From: Halorussus rarus
GTDB taxonomy: Archaea; Halobacteriota; Halobacteria; Halobacteriales; Haladaptataceae
Assembly: GCF_003369835.1 (NCBI RefSeq)
Contig: NZ_QPMJ01000002.1
Location: 124,001 to 188,000, forward strand
Length of the DNA stretch: 64,000 nucleotides
Direction: 5' to 3'
Shown: piece by piece, positions 25,264-33,093 of the stretch
How positions within the stretch are numbered: position 1 is the first letter of the stretch
Layout: every line of letters begins with the position of its first letter
Translations under genes and position numbers: made by a program
Notes under the pieces: model-generated
What the model was told of the DNA's origin: nothing
Seen by the model: only the letters and a program-made list of their open reading frames with translations
The model's database searches: none

Positions 25264-25926
25264 ATGCGAGTGGTCGTCAACGCCGCGATGAGCGCCGACG
25301 GCAAGCTCTCCTCGCGCCGGCGCGAGCAGATCGCCATCTCCGGCCCGGACGACTTCGACCGGGTCGACGCGCTCCGGGCCGGCAGCGACGCCGTGCTGGT
25401 CGGGGTCGGCACGGTGCTGGCCGACGACCCCCACCTCACCCTCGACGACCCCGAGCGGCAGGCCGCCCGCCGCGACCGCGACGAGCCGGCCCAGCCCGCC
25501 CGCGTGATCGCCGACTCCCGGGCGCGGACGCCGACCGACGCCCGCGTGCTGGACGACGCCGCGACCACCTACGTCCTCATCGCGGAGGCCGCCCCGGCCG
25601 ACCGGGTCGAGGCGCTGGAGGCGGCTGGGGCGCGACTCGTCACCGCGGGCGAGGAGCGGGTCGATCTGTCCGGCGCGCTCGCGTCGCTGGAGCGGGAGGG
25701 CGTCGACCAGTTGATGGTCGAGGGCGGCGGCGAGCTCATCTTCTCGCTGTTCGAGGAGAGTCTGGCCGACGAACTCCGCGTGTTCGTCGGCTCGACGATA
25801 ATCGGCGGGCGAGACGCTCCGACGCTGGCCGACGGCGATGGGTTCGTCGCCGAGTTCCCGGACCTGGACCTCCGGGACGTCGAGCGGGTCGACGACGGCG
25901 TGCTGCTCCGGTATGCAGTGGAGTGA
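25264..25926 (+). CDS. arfC: Archaeal riboflavin-pathway reductase (RibD C-terminal family)
   Basis: 220 aa. RibD-C/dihydrofolate-reductase-like fold: RVVVNAAMSADGKLSSRRRE, GVGTVLADDPHLTL, then VDQLMVEGGGELIFSLF. Predicted 2,5-diamino-6-(ribosylamino)pyrimidinone 5'-phosphate reductase of the archaeal riboflavin route using NAD(P)H. Stands alone without a deaminase domain, as in other archaea. Divergent from the ASST gene. Confidence 0.88.
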   Translation: MRVVVNAAMSADGKLSSRRREQIAISGPDDFDRVDALRAGSDAVLVGVGTVLADDPHLTLDDPERQAARRDRDEPAQPARVIADSRARTPTDARVLDDAATTYVLIAEAAPADRVEALEAAGARLVTAGEERVDLSGALASLEREGVDQLMVEGGGELIFSLFEESLADELRVFVGSTIIGGRDAPTLADGDGFVAEFPDLDLRDVERVDDGVLLRYAVE

Positions 25927-26053
25927 TAGGGCCGGTCGTAATCCCGTAACGGACCGAGTGAGTCGTCGGGTCGTGTCGCGCTGGAGACGCGGGAGAGGAC
26001 GAACCGGTGCTGTAGGTAGTTTCAACCGACCCTACGGGTCGTAAACGGGCGGG

Positions 26054-26209
26054 TCACTCCTCGACCCGCTCGACCGCGAGCGTGTGGCCGGTCCGCTGGC
26101 CGTGGTCGATGAGCACGTCGGCGGGCTTCCGACCGTCCTCGACGCACGTGACCCGCTCGAACGTGCAGTCCTGGCAGCGAACGCGCATCCGGGTTCCGTT
26201 CTCTCCCAT
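26054..26209 (-). CDS. Small zinc-binding protein (51 aa)
   Basis: MGENGTRMRVRCQDCTFERV then TCVEDGRKPADVLIDHGQRTG and HTLAVERVEE. A Cys-x2-Cys at residues 12/15, another Cys at 22 and His at 36/42 suggest a minimal zinc-binding fold. This pattern (C.DC.FE......A...i..H....GH...V...) is common in small haloarchaeal proteins. Function unknown. Confidence 0.75.
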   Translation of the reverse strand: MGENGTRMRVRCQDCTFERVTCVEDGRKPADVLIDHGQRTGHTLAVERVEE

Positions 26210-26407
26210 CTTTCCGTTTCCTTTATGTAAATCTCGCGTGCGCGATGGGAATCGCTGTTGCCTGGTATAGTAGCCGCTTTATCACGGTCGGCGGAACCGA
26301 GTCGACGAGAACCGCCCCGCGACCGGATCGACGATTTCGATTGGCTTAGGCGGGCAAGACGGGCAGTGCACTCCGAAAACGCTGGGTCGGGGTCGGTTCG
26401 GACCTCC

Positions 26408-26707
26408 TCAGTGGGAGTGGCCGGTCATCTCGTCGAACGACTGGCCGAACCGCTCCTCGAACAGTTCCATCGCCTTCTCCTCGTCGGCCAGTACCGACTC
26501 GTCGGGCTCCTGGGGCGCGTGGTGGACCAGCGCGTGGGCCTGCTGGGCGAACGACAGCATGGCCAGGTCGCCGAGCACTTCGGGGTCGGTCTCGGAGTCG
26601 TCCTCGCGGAGCATGTCCAGAATCCCGGTCGGGAGCGTCAGTTCCTCGGCGTCGCCGTCGGGCGACTCGATGGTGTACGTCGCGGTCTCGGCCTCGTTGT
26701 CGGTCAT
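26408..26707 (-). CDS. Conserved haloarchaeal acidic protein (99 aa)
   Basis: Acidic helical protein, MTDNEAETATYTIESPDGDA..., with the stretch LAMLSFAQQAHALVHHAPQE and a His-ending tail EMTGHSH. It looks like the haloarchaeal DUF7545-type family; no catalytic motif. Between a zinc-finger gene and the divergent tetR gene, about 100 bp from the tetR start. Confidence 0.7.
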   Translation of the reverse strand: MTDNEAETATYTIESPDGDAEELTLPTGILDMLREDDSETDPEVLGDLAMLSFAQQAHALVHHAPQEPDESVLADEEKAMELFEERFGQSFDEMTGHSH

Positions 26708-26782
26708 ACCATCCCTTCTGCGGGCGGACGTAAAGAAGTGCGGATGTCCGTCGGTGTGATATTTCGGTTCGCAACGTTTTTG

Positions 26783-26796
26783 ACTGACCGGTCAGT
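26783..26796 (+). promoter_or_regulatory. TetR-type operator, perfect 14-bp palindrome
   Basis: ACTGACCGGTCAGT is a perfect palindrome 15 bp upstream of the tetR ATG, overlapping the presumed transcription start. TGACnnnnGTCA-like half-sites are typical of TetR-family operators. Predicts autoregulation of the tetR-MATE operon. Confidence 0.7.
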
Positions 26797-26811
26797 AAGT
26801 TACGGCAGAGA

Positions 26812-27387
26812 ATGGACGAAGAGACGTTCGAAGAGATGATGGGCGCGACGTACCGGGCCCTCTGCGAGCACGGCTACGCCGACATGACGATGCGCCGCAT
26901 CGCCGACGAATCGACGCTGTCGAAGGCGACGTACCACTACCACTACGACACGAAGGAGGAGCTGCTGAACGCGTTCCTCGACCACCTGATCGAGAAGTTC
27001 GAGCGCCGACTGGCCGCCGACTCGAGCGACCCGGGCGAGCGGCTCGACACCTTCCTCGACGCGATCTTCGCGCCGGCCGAGGACACCTCCCCCGTCGCGC
27101 TGATGGAGCTGAAGGCCCAGGCGCCCTACCACGACGCCTACCGCGAGCGGTTCGTCCGAATGGACGAGCGGATGCGAGAGTTCGTCGCCGACGCGGTCCG
27201 GGACGGCGTCGAGTCGGGCCGGTTCGACGAGGCCGACCCCGAGGAGGCCGCCCGGTTCGTCGTCACCGCGATAAACGGGGCGCACGCTCGCGAGGTCGCA
27301 CTCGGCGAGGAGCCGGGAGAGACCCGACAGCTCGCCGAGCGCTACCTGGAACGCCAGCTCGGCCGGACGCCGGAGGTGGTCGCGTGA
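26812..27387 (+). CDS. TetR/AcrR-family regulator
   Basis: 191 aa. N-terminal HTH: ALCEHGYADMTMRRIADEST followed by LSKATYHYHYDTKEELLNAF, the standard TetR DNA-binding signature. The C-terminal ligand domain is family-typical. Its stop overlaps the MATE pump start (GTGA), and a perfect palindrome lies just upstream, so it almost certainly represses its own efflux operon. Confidence 0.92.
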   Translation: MDEETFEEMMGATYRALCEHGYADMTMRRIADESTLSKATYHYHYDTKEELLNAFLDHLIEKFERRLAADSSDPGERLDTFLDAIFAPAEDTSPVALMELKAQAPYHDAYRERFVRMDERMREFVADAVRDGVESGRFDEADPEEAARFVVTAINGAHAREVALGEEPGETRQLAERYLERQLGRTPEVVA

Positions 27388-28874
27388 GCCTCTTCAAGGG
27401 CCAGGAGGAACTCGACCTCACCGAGGGCGGCATCGTCCGGCCGCTGCTCTTCCTCTCGCTGCCCATCGTCGTCACGAACCTGATGCAGACGGCGTACAAC
27501 CTGGCCGACACCTTCTGGCTCGGCCGGTACTCGACCGACGCGCTCGCGGCCATCAGCTTCGCGTTCCCGATGGTGTTCCTGCTCATCTCGCTCGGGACGG
27601 GGCTGTCGGTCGCCGGGAGCGTGCTGGTGGCCCAGCACACCGGCGCCGGCGAGGACGAGAAGGCCGAGTACGCCGCCTCCCAGACCGTCTCGTTCGCGTT
27701 CCTCGCGTCGGTGCTGCTCGGCGTAATCGGCTTCCCGTTCGTGCGGCCGTTCCTCGACTTCCTCGGGGCGTCGCCCGACGTGCTGCCCGGCGCGACCGCC
27801 TACATGCAGGTCGTCGCGCTCGGCCTGCCGTTCATGTTCGGGTTCTTCGTGTTCATCTCGCTCATGCGGGGCGCGGGCGACACGCTCACCCCCATGTTCG
27901 TGATGTTTGGGACGGTCGTGCTCAACGTCGCGCTCGATCCGTTCCTCATCAACGGCTGGACGCTGGTCGAGCACGCCCCGCTTGTCGGCACCGTCGCGTT
28001 CCCGGAACTCGGCATCCAGGGCGCCGCCATCGCCACCGTCTTCTCCCGGAGCGTCGCGATGCTCGTCGGCGTCGCGATCATGCTCTCGGGGAGCCGGGGC
28101 ATCCAGATCCACCTGCGGGACATGCGGCCGAACCTCCAGTACCTCCGGAAGCTGCTGTCCATCGGCGTCCCGGCCAGCGTCGAGGGCACCGGTCGAGCGC
28201 TCTCGATAAACGCGCTGCTGCTCATCGTCGGCACGTTCCCGACGACGGTCGTCGCGGCCTACGGCATCGGCACGCGGGTCTTCTCGGTCATCTTCCTCCC
28301 GGCCATCGCGGTCGCCCGCGGGGTCGAGACGATGACCGGCCAGAACATCGGCGCGGGCAAGTACGACCGGGCGGCGCAGGCCAACTACATCGCGGCCAAG
28401 GCCATGTTCGTCGTCCTCTCCGTAGCGGGCGTGCTCATCTTCCTCGTCCCGACGCCCATCGTCGCGGCGTTCACCGACGACCCCGCGGTGCTCGACGAGG
28501 GCGCGACCTTCCTGCGGTACGTGGCGCTCTCGTTCGGCTTCATCGGCATCATGCGGGCGTTCACCGGGGGCTTCCGCGGCGCGGGCAAGACGCTGGTGGC
28601 GGCCGCCATCTCGGTCGTGACGCTGGCCGGCATCCGGCTCCCGGTGGCGTACGTCGCCTCGCAGTTCCGGCTCTCGATCCCGTTCGTCCCTTCCGACGCC
28701 GTCTTCGGCGTCCGGGGCATCTGGGTCGCGTTCTTCGTCTCGAACGTCGCCGGCGCGGTCATCGCGTACCTGTGGTTCTCCAGCGGCGCGTGGCGCGGGG
28801 GCGACGTCCGAGGCGCACCCGGACCGGGACCGGTGGAGGGCGACGACGGCGAACCGGCGGTCTCGGACGACTGA
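27384..28874 (+). CDS. MATE-family multidrug/cation efflux pump
   Basis: 496 aa, GTG start overlapping tetR by 4 nt. Twelve hydrophobic helices in two homologous halves; signatures LFLSLPIVVTNLMQTAYNLA and DTFWLGRYSTDALAAISFAF in the first half, SIGVPASVEGTGRALSINAL in the second. Na+- or H+-driven exporter of organic cations, controlled by the adjacent TetR. C-terminal ~25 residues hydrophilic and low complexity. Confidence 0.9.
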   Translation: MSLFKGQEELDLTEGGIVRPLLFLSLPIVVTNLMQTAYNLADTFWLGRYSTDALAAISFAFPMVFLLISLGTGLSVAGSVLVAQHTGAGEDEKAEYAASQTVSFAFLASVLLGVIGFPFVRPFLDFLGASPDVLPGATAYMQVVALGLPFMFGFFVFISLMRGAGDTLTPMFVMFGTVVLNVALDPFLINGWTLVEHAPLVGTVAFPELGIQGAAIATVFSRSVAMLVGVAIMLSGSRGIQIHLRDMRPNLQYLRKLLSIGVPASVEGTGRALSINALLLIVGTFPTTVVAAYGIGTRVFSVIFLPAIAVARGVETMTGQNIGAGKYDRAAQANYIAAKAMFVVLSVAGVLIFLVPTPIVAAFTDDPAVLDEGATFLRYVALSFGFIGIMRAFTGGFRGAGKTLVAAAISVVTLAGIRLPVAYVASQFRLSIPFVPSDAVFGVRGIWVAFFVSNVAGAVIAYLWFSSGAWRGGDVRGAPGPGPVEGDDGEPAVSDD

Positions 28875-28984
28875 CGCGGCGCTTCGCGATACTTTTCGAT
28901 GGGGTCCGGCTCCTCCGGTGAGCGAGCGACCGACGAGCGAGAGCACAGACCGAAGCAGCAGAAAGACGGAAGAAGCGAGTCGGC

Positions 28985-30316
28985 TCAGTCGTCGCTCGCG
29001 GCGGCCTCTGTCGCGCCGGACTCGGCCTCGACCGCCTCGGTCTCGAGGTAGTCGTCGGCGTCGAGCGCGGCCTTGCAGCCCATCCCCGCGGCGGTCACGG
29101 CCTGCTGGTAGTGGTAGTCGACCACGTCGCCGGCGCCGAAGATGCCGGGCACGCCGGTCTCCGTCTGGCCGCCTCCCTTGCCGCCCTCGGTCTGGATGTA
29201 GCCGGCCTCGTCCATCTCGACGTCGGTGCCCTCGAGGTAGTCGGTGTTGGGGGTGTGGCCGATGGCGAGGAACACGGCGCCGACGTCCATCTCGAACTCC
29301 TCCGTTTCGGGGTCGTCGAGCCTGTCGGTGGGGTAGCCCTCGGGGTGGCGGACGAGGTCGACGGTGTCGACGCCCTCCTCCGCCGAGCCGTGTATCTCGG
29401 TCACCTCGGCGTTCCTGACGATCTCGATCTCGCCCTCGTCGACCTTCTCCTGGACCCGGTCGATCCAGTAGTCCTCGGCGCGGAACTCCTCGCGGCGGTG
29501 GACCAGGTACACCTTCGAGGCGAACTTGGTGAGGAAGTTCGCCTCCTCCATCGCGGCGTCGCCGCCGCCGACGACCAGCATCTCCTCGTCCCGGAAGAAC
29601 GCGCCGTCGCAGGTCGCGCACGTCGAGACGCCGTAGCCCATCAGATCGTCCTCGCCGGGGATGCCCAGCGTCCGGGCGCTCGCGCCCGAGGCGGCGATGA
29701 ACGCGTCGGCGGTGTACACGTCCCCGTTCGAGAGCTCGATCCGATAGGGCCGCGAGGAGTCGTCGACGTCCTCGATGACGCCGTTCTCGATCTCGGCGCC
29801 GAACCGCTCGGCCTGCTCCTTCATGTTGTTGATGAGGTCGGGGCCGCTGATGCCCTCGGGGAAGCCGGGGTAGTTCTCGACGTCGGTGGTGAGCGTGAGC
29901 TGGCCGCCGGGCTCGTCGCCCTCGAACACGAGGGGGTCGTTGTTCGACCGGGCGGCGTAGATGGCCGCGGTCAGCCCCGCGATGCCGCTGCCGGAGATGA
30001 CGAGCCGGCGGTGCTCGACGTCGCCCGGCGCCTCGCCGCCGTCGGCGGCCGCGATGCCGAGCTTCTCGTCGAGCTCGCCCGCCTCGTCGAGCGCCTGGGT
30101 GTCGTCCCAGCCGCCGACGAGCTCGTCGTCGACGAACACCTCGGGGGCGGTCTGGCGGCCGTCGGCCCGCTCGACCATCTCGTCGAACAGCTCCTCGTCG
30201 CCGGTCACGTTGTACGTCTCGTAGTCGACGCCCTTCGCGTCGAAGAGGTCCTTGGCCTTCTCGCAGTACGGACAGTTCTCCTTCGTGTAGATCTCCACGC
30301 GCGGGTGTTCGCTCAT
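28985..30316 (-). CDS. trxB: Glutaredoxin-thioredoxin reductase fusion
   Basis: 443 aa. Residues 1-~85 are a glutaredoxin domain with active site CPYC (15-18) and TAPEVFVDDELVGG. Residues ~100-420 are a low-Mr thioredoxin reductase: FAD motif GSGIAG (109-114), redox CATC (233-236) and the C-terminal GIFGAGDVVD. Predicted to pass electrons from NAD(P)H to the fused glutaredoxin, possibly serving haloarchaeal thiols such as gamma-glutamylcysteine. C-terminal tail acidic, Ala/Glu-rich. Confidence 0.9.
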   Translation of the reverse strand: MSEHPRVEIYTKENCPYCEKAKDLFDAKGVDYETYNVTGDEELFDEMVERADGRQTAPEVFVDDELVGGWDDTQALDEAGELDEKLGIAAADGGEAPGDVEHRRLVISGSGIAGLTAAIYAARSNNDPLVFEGDEPGGQLTLTTDVENYPGFPEGISGPDLINNMKEQAERFGAEIENGVIEDVDDSSRPYRIELSNGDVYTADAFIAASGASARTLGIPGEDDLMGYGVSTCATCDGAFFRDEEMLVVGGGDAAMEEANFLTKFASKVYLVHRREEFRAEDYWIDRVQEKVDEGEIEIVRNAEVTEIHGSAEEGVDTVDLVRHPEGYPTDRLDDPETEEFEMDVGAVFLAIGHTPNTDYLEGTDVEMDEAGYIQTEGGKGGGQTETGVPGIFGAGDVVDYHYQQAVTAAGMGCKAALDADDYLETEAVEAESGATEAAASDD

Positions 30317-30481
30317 GGTGCAATATTGCGACCGGGGAGGTATTTAGCTTGTGTTGTGGCCCCGACTTTCCGCTATCTCGGCCGACGCCGCCGTCGAAAA
30401 GTAGGTCGAACAGTGGCGGTCGCCGCTTCCGCGGTCCCGGCACCCGAAGCCCTTACACGCCGGCCGAGCCTCGGGTCCGAC

Positions 30482-30766
30482 ATGACCGCCGACCTCGAAG
30501 AGAAGACCGACCGCTACGAGGGGCTGCTCGCCGAGGCGCTCGACGCGACCGAGATCGCCCCGCCCGAGGACACCCCGATGGGAGAGGCCGCGGCCGAGTG
30601 CCTGGAGATGGCCGCGTCGTACCTCGACGACGGCCGCCACTTCCGCGAGGACGGCGACCCCGTGAACGCGCTGGCGGCGTTCTCGTACGGCCACGCCTGG
30701 CTCGACGCGGGCGCTCGCGTGGGGCTCTTTGACGTCCCTCGCGAGGGCCACCTCTTCACCGTCTGA
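30482..30766 (+). CDS. DUF357 family protein
   Basis: 94 aa from the ATG at 30482. Helical, with ECLEMAASYLDDGRHFREDG and DPVNALAAFSYGHAWLDAGA, the characteristic DUF357 pattern (helical hairpin). Conserved in Euryarchaeota, function unknown. Divergent from the Grx-TrxR fusion across a 165-bp AT-containing promoter region. Confidence 0.85.
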   Translation: MTADLEEKTDRYEGLLAEALDATEIAPPEDTPMGEAAAECLEMAASYLDDGRHFREDGDPVNALAAFSYGHAWLDAGARVGLFDVPREGHLFTV

Positions 30767-30874
30767 GCGGGGTCGTCGCGGGCGGGCCGCCCGTGACGTC
30801 GGTCCGGGACCGGGCCGCCGGTTGGCGAGCGCCCGGCGGAGCGCTTACGGTCCGGGTCCGTGTCAGTTCCACTG

Positions 30875-31150
30875 ATGGAGGGCGTCCTCTGGTACGTGCT
30901 CGCCGGGACCCGGGGCGGGACCAACCGGGCGCGCATCCTCCGGGCGCTCGACGACCGGCCGCGGAACCCGAACCAGCTCGCCGAGGACCTCGACCTCGAC
31001 TACAAGACGGTCCGGCACCACCTCGACGTGCTGACGGACAACGACGTGGTCCGCAACTCCGGCGACGACTACGGCGCGGTCTACCTGCCGACCGAGCGGG
31101 TCCGCGACCACTGGGACACCGTCGAGGAGATCGTCGCGGAGGTCGAGTAG
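30875..31150 (+). CDS. Winged-helix regulator, ArsR-like
   Basis: 91 aa from the ATG at 30875 (MEGVLWYVLAGTRGG...); a GTG 15 nt earlier is possible. Core ARILRALDDRPRNPNQLAED, then LDLDYKTVRHHLDVLTDNDV and a wing (YGAVYLPTE). Closely typical of haloarchaeal single-domain wHTH regulators without metal ligands. The next gene encodes a small membrane protein, a frequent haloarchaeal pairing. Confidence 0.85.
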   Translation: MEGVLWYVLAGTRGGTNRARILRALDDRPRNPNQLAEDLDLDYKTVRHHLDVLTDNDVVRNSGDDYGAVYLPTERVRDHWDTVEEIVAEVE

Positions 31151-31204
31151 TATGGCCGGATTTGGGAAAGCGTATAACTGCGAGCGGTGGCAACGGAGGG
31201 GCAG

Positions 31205-31507
31205 ATGTCGCTCTGGGTAGACGTCGCGGAGGCCGCGGCGGTGCTGAACGTCGCGGTCCTCGCGGGACTGGTCGGCGTGTGGGCCCGGAGCTACCGGCGG
31301 CTCGGGTCCAAGCACGCGCTCGGCCTGCTCGTGTTCGGGGGGTTCCTGCTGGCCGAGAACCTCCTCTGGGTGTACGCCTACTCGTTCGACGCCGGGTTCC
31401 ACGCCTGGCTCTACGAGGGGACTCCGTTCACCCGACAGGCGATGCTCGGACTGTGCGTCCTCGAATCGGTCGCCCTGCTGGTCCTCGCGTGGGTGACGTG
31501 GGACTGA
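31205..31507 (+). CDS. Small membrane protein paired with wHTH
   Basis: 100 aa from the ATG at 31205, preceded by a Shine-Dalgarno-like GGAGGGG (a GTG at 31187 is the alternative). Three hydrophobic helices (VAEAAAVLNVAVLAGLVGVW; ALGLLVFGGFLLAENLLWVY; MLGLCVLESVALLVLAWV). Haloarchaeal families of this kind sit beside wHTH regulators; role unknown. Confidence 0.7.
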   Translation: MSLWVDVAEAAAVLNVAVLAGLVGVWARSYRRLGSKHALGLLVFGGFLLAENLLWVYAYSFDAGFHAWLYEGTPFTRQAMLGLCVLESVALLVLAWVTWD

Positions 31508-31605
31508 CGCCCCCGAGGCGCTGCGGTCCGAGGTGGTCGAATCCGGGCGGAATTTGGGCCGGAGTTCGGAAAACGGTCTTTGCGACCGCCGTGGCACGGC
31601 TTAGC

Positions 31606-32163
31606 ATGCCACCGTCGAGACGTACGCTGTTACGGGCGTCGGCGCTCGGCTTCGCGGGTTCCGTCGCCGGGTGCGCGGGCGCGAGCGAGAACCGCCAGGA
31701 GACCGAAACTACCGGGGGACAGACCCAGACGACGGGGGACGGTTCGTCCCCCTTCACGGTCCAGGTGACGACGCACCCGGACCACGGGGTCATCCTCACG
31801 GGCGGCGAGGGGATGACCCTCTATCGGTTCACGCAGGACGAGGGGACCGAGAGCACGTGTTACGACCAGTGCGCCGAGGCGTGGCCGCCCCTGACCGTCG
31901 AGGGGTCGCCGACCGTCCCCGACGGACTGCCGGGGGAGTTCGGCACGACCGAACGGCGGGACGGGTCGACGCAGGTAACGTACGAGGGCACGCCGCTGTA
32001 CTACTGGCAGAACGACGAGGAACCGGGCGACGCCACCGGTCACGGGGTCAACGACGTCTGGTTCGCGGTGAATCCGGCCTGTCCCGGCGGGGTCGGAACC
32101 GCCACCGGAGCCACGACGACGGAGGATAGCGGAGATGGCGGTGGCGGCGCCGGTCCGTACTGA
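31606..32163 (+). CDS. Tat-exported lipoprotein with Yx(F/W)xxD-type repeats
   Basis: 185 aa from the ATG at 31606. Tat signal SRRTLLRASALGFAGSVAGC with a lipobox ending at Cys about residue 23, then a Thr/Gln-rich linker, then two copies of the secreted repeat family (GMTLYRFTQDEGTESTCYDQ C-x-x-x-WPPL; TPLYYWQNDEEPGD...WF). COG4315-like lipoproteins occur in bacteria and haloarchaea; function unknown. Gly/Thr-rich tail. Confidence 0.85.
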   Translation: MPPSRRTLLRASALGFAGSVAGCAGASENRQETETTGGQTQTTGDGSSPFTVQVTTHPDHGVILTGGEGMTLYRFTQDEGTESTCYDQCAEAWPPLTVEGSPTVPDGLPGEFGTTERRDGSTQVTYEGTPLYYWQNDEEPGDATGHGVNDVWFAVNPACPGGVGTATGATTTEDSGDGGGGAGPY

Positions 32164-32268
32164 GACCGGGGAGCGTCAGCTCACCGGTGCACTTCTCGGC
32201 GAGAGTACCCCAAGCGACGGCGAAAAGACGAGTCTGTTCTCGGGACGAGACGGTGATCGACCCGATTC

Positions 32269-33018
32269 TCAGTGCGACGACGGGCGGTGCTCGGTGTCGC
32301 GCTCGCCGCCGTGACCGCGCCGGCTGCCGTACCGACGGTCGCGCTCGCTGGTGCCCGCCTCGCCGCCGTGGCGGTGCTCGCGCTCGCCGCCGGTCCCTTC
32401 CCGGAACGTCGAGTCGCTCGGGTTGGCGTGGTGGGAGGCCTCGCCGCGCTGGCCGGTTATCCGGCCCGAGACGCCCTGCTGGCTGTGGCTGCCGCGCTGG
32501 CTGCCTTCCTCGGTTCGGCCGTGCTCGTGGCTCTCGCGGCCGCGCTGTTCGCTGCGCTGGCCGTGCTGACTCTCGCCGCTTCTTCGTCGGTCGCGCTCGC
32601 TCAGTTCATCGGTCCCGCCGCCGGTCGACCGGTAGTTCTCCGTTCCCGGGCTCCGGGACGACCCGGAGTCGTTCGCGCCGCGGCTCCCGTACCGGTTGGT
32701 GTGGCCGCGCTCGTCGTCGCCGGCGTTGTTTTCCCGCTGGCCCGCGGTGCGGCCGTGTTCTCGGCCCTGCCCGCGCTCCCTGTCGTGGCTGCCCCGCGTT
32801 CGGGAGTGAGCCTCCTCGGCGAGTCGCTCGTAGTCGCGGTCGGACGGAGAGCCCTCCCCGCCGTGGTGGTGGTGATGATGGTGGTGATGGTGCTGGTCGC
32901 CCTCGTCGCGGTCGCCCTCGAGCTCCGTCCAGTCGGCGTGATCGGTCTCGCGGCTCTCGTGGAGCCCGCCCTCGTTCGCTTCCTCGCGCCGGCGTTGCGG
33001 ATCGTGTCGATTGGCCAT
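32269..33018 (-). CDS. Low-complexity Arg/His/Gly/Glu-rich protein with His10 run
   Basis: 249 aa, probably disordered throughout. Starts MANRHDPQRRREEANEGG and has ten consecutive His at residues 43-52, then Arg-, Ser-, Gly-, Glu- and His-rich sequence with no hydrophobic core. Codon third positions are GC-rich as in neighbouring genes. The opposite strand is also open, giving an Ala/Val-rich frame, but that reads as an antisense shadow. Shares RRYGSRR/RRYGSRG and an Arg-rich start with the protein encoded at 40301-41632. His run may bind metal; next to a metal permease (inference). Confidence 0.55.
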   Translation of the reverse strand: MANRHDPQRRREEANEGGLHESRETDHADWTELEGDRDEGDQHHHHHHHHHHGGEGSPSDRDYERLAEEAHSRTRGSHDRERGQGREHGRTAGQRENNAGDDERGHTNRYGSRGANDSGSSRSPGTENYRSTGGGTDELSERDRRRSGESQHGQRSEQRGRESHEHGRTEEGSQRGSHSQQGVSGRITGQRGEASHHANPSDSTFREGTGGEREHRHGGEAGTSERDRRYGSRRGHGGERDTEHRPSSH

Positions 33019-33093
33019 GTTCAGAACCCCCGGTGGAGGTTGCCCGAGAACGTCCTTGGACCTGATGGCTGCCTCGCCAAGCAGGTCGGTCCC

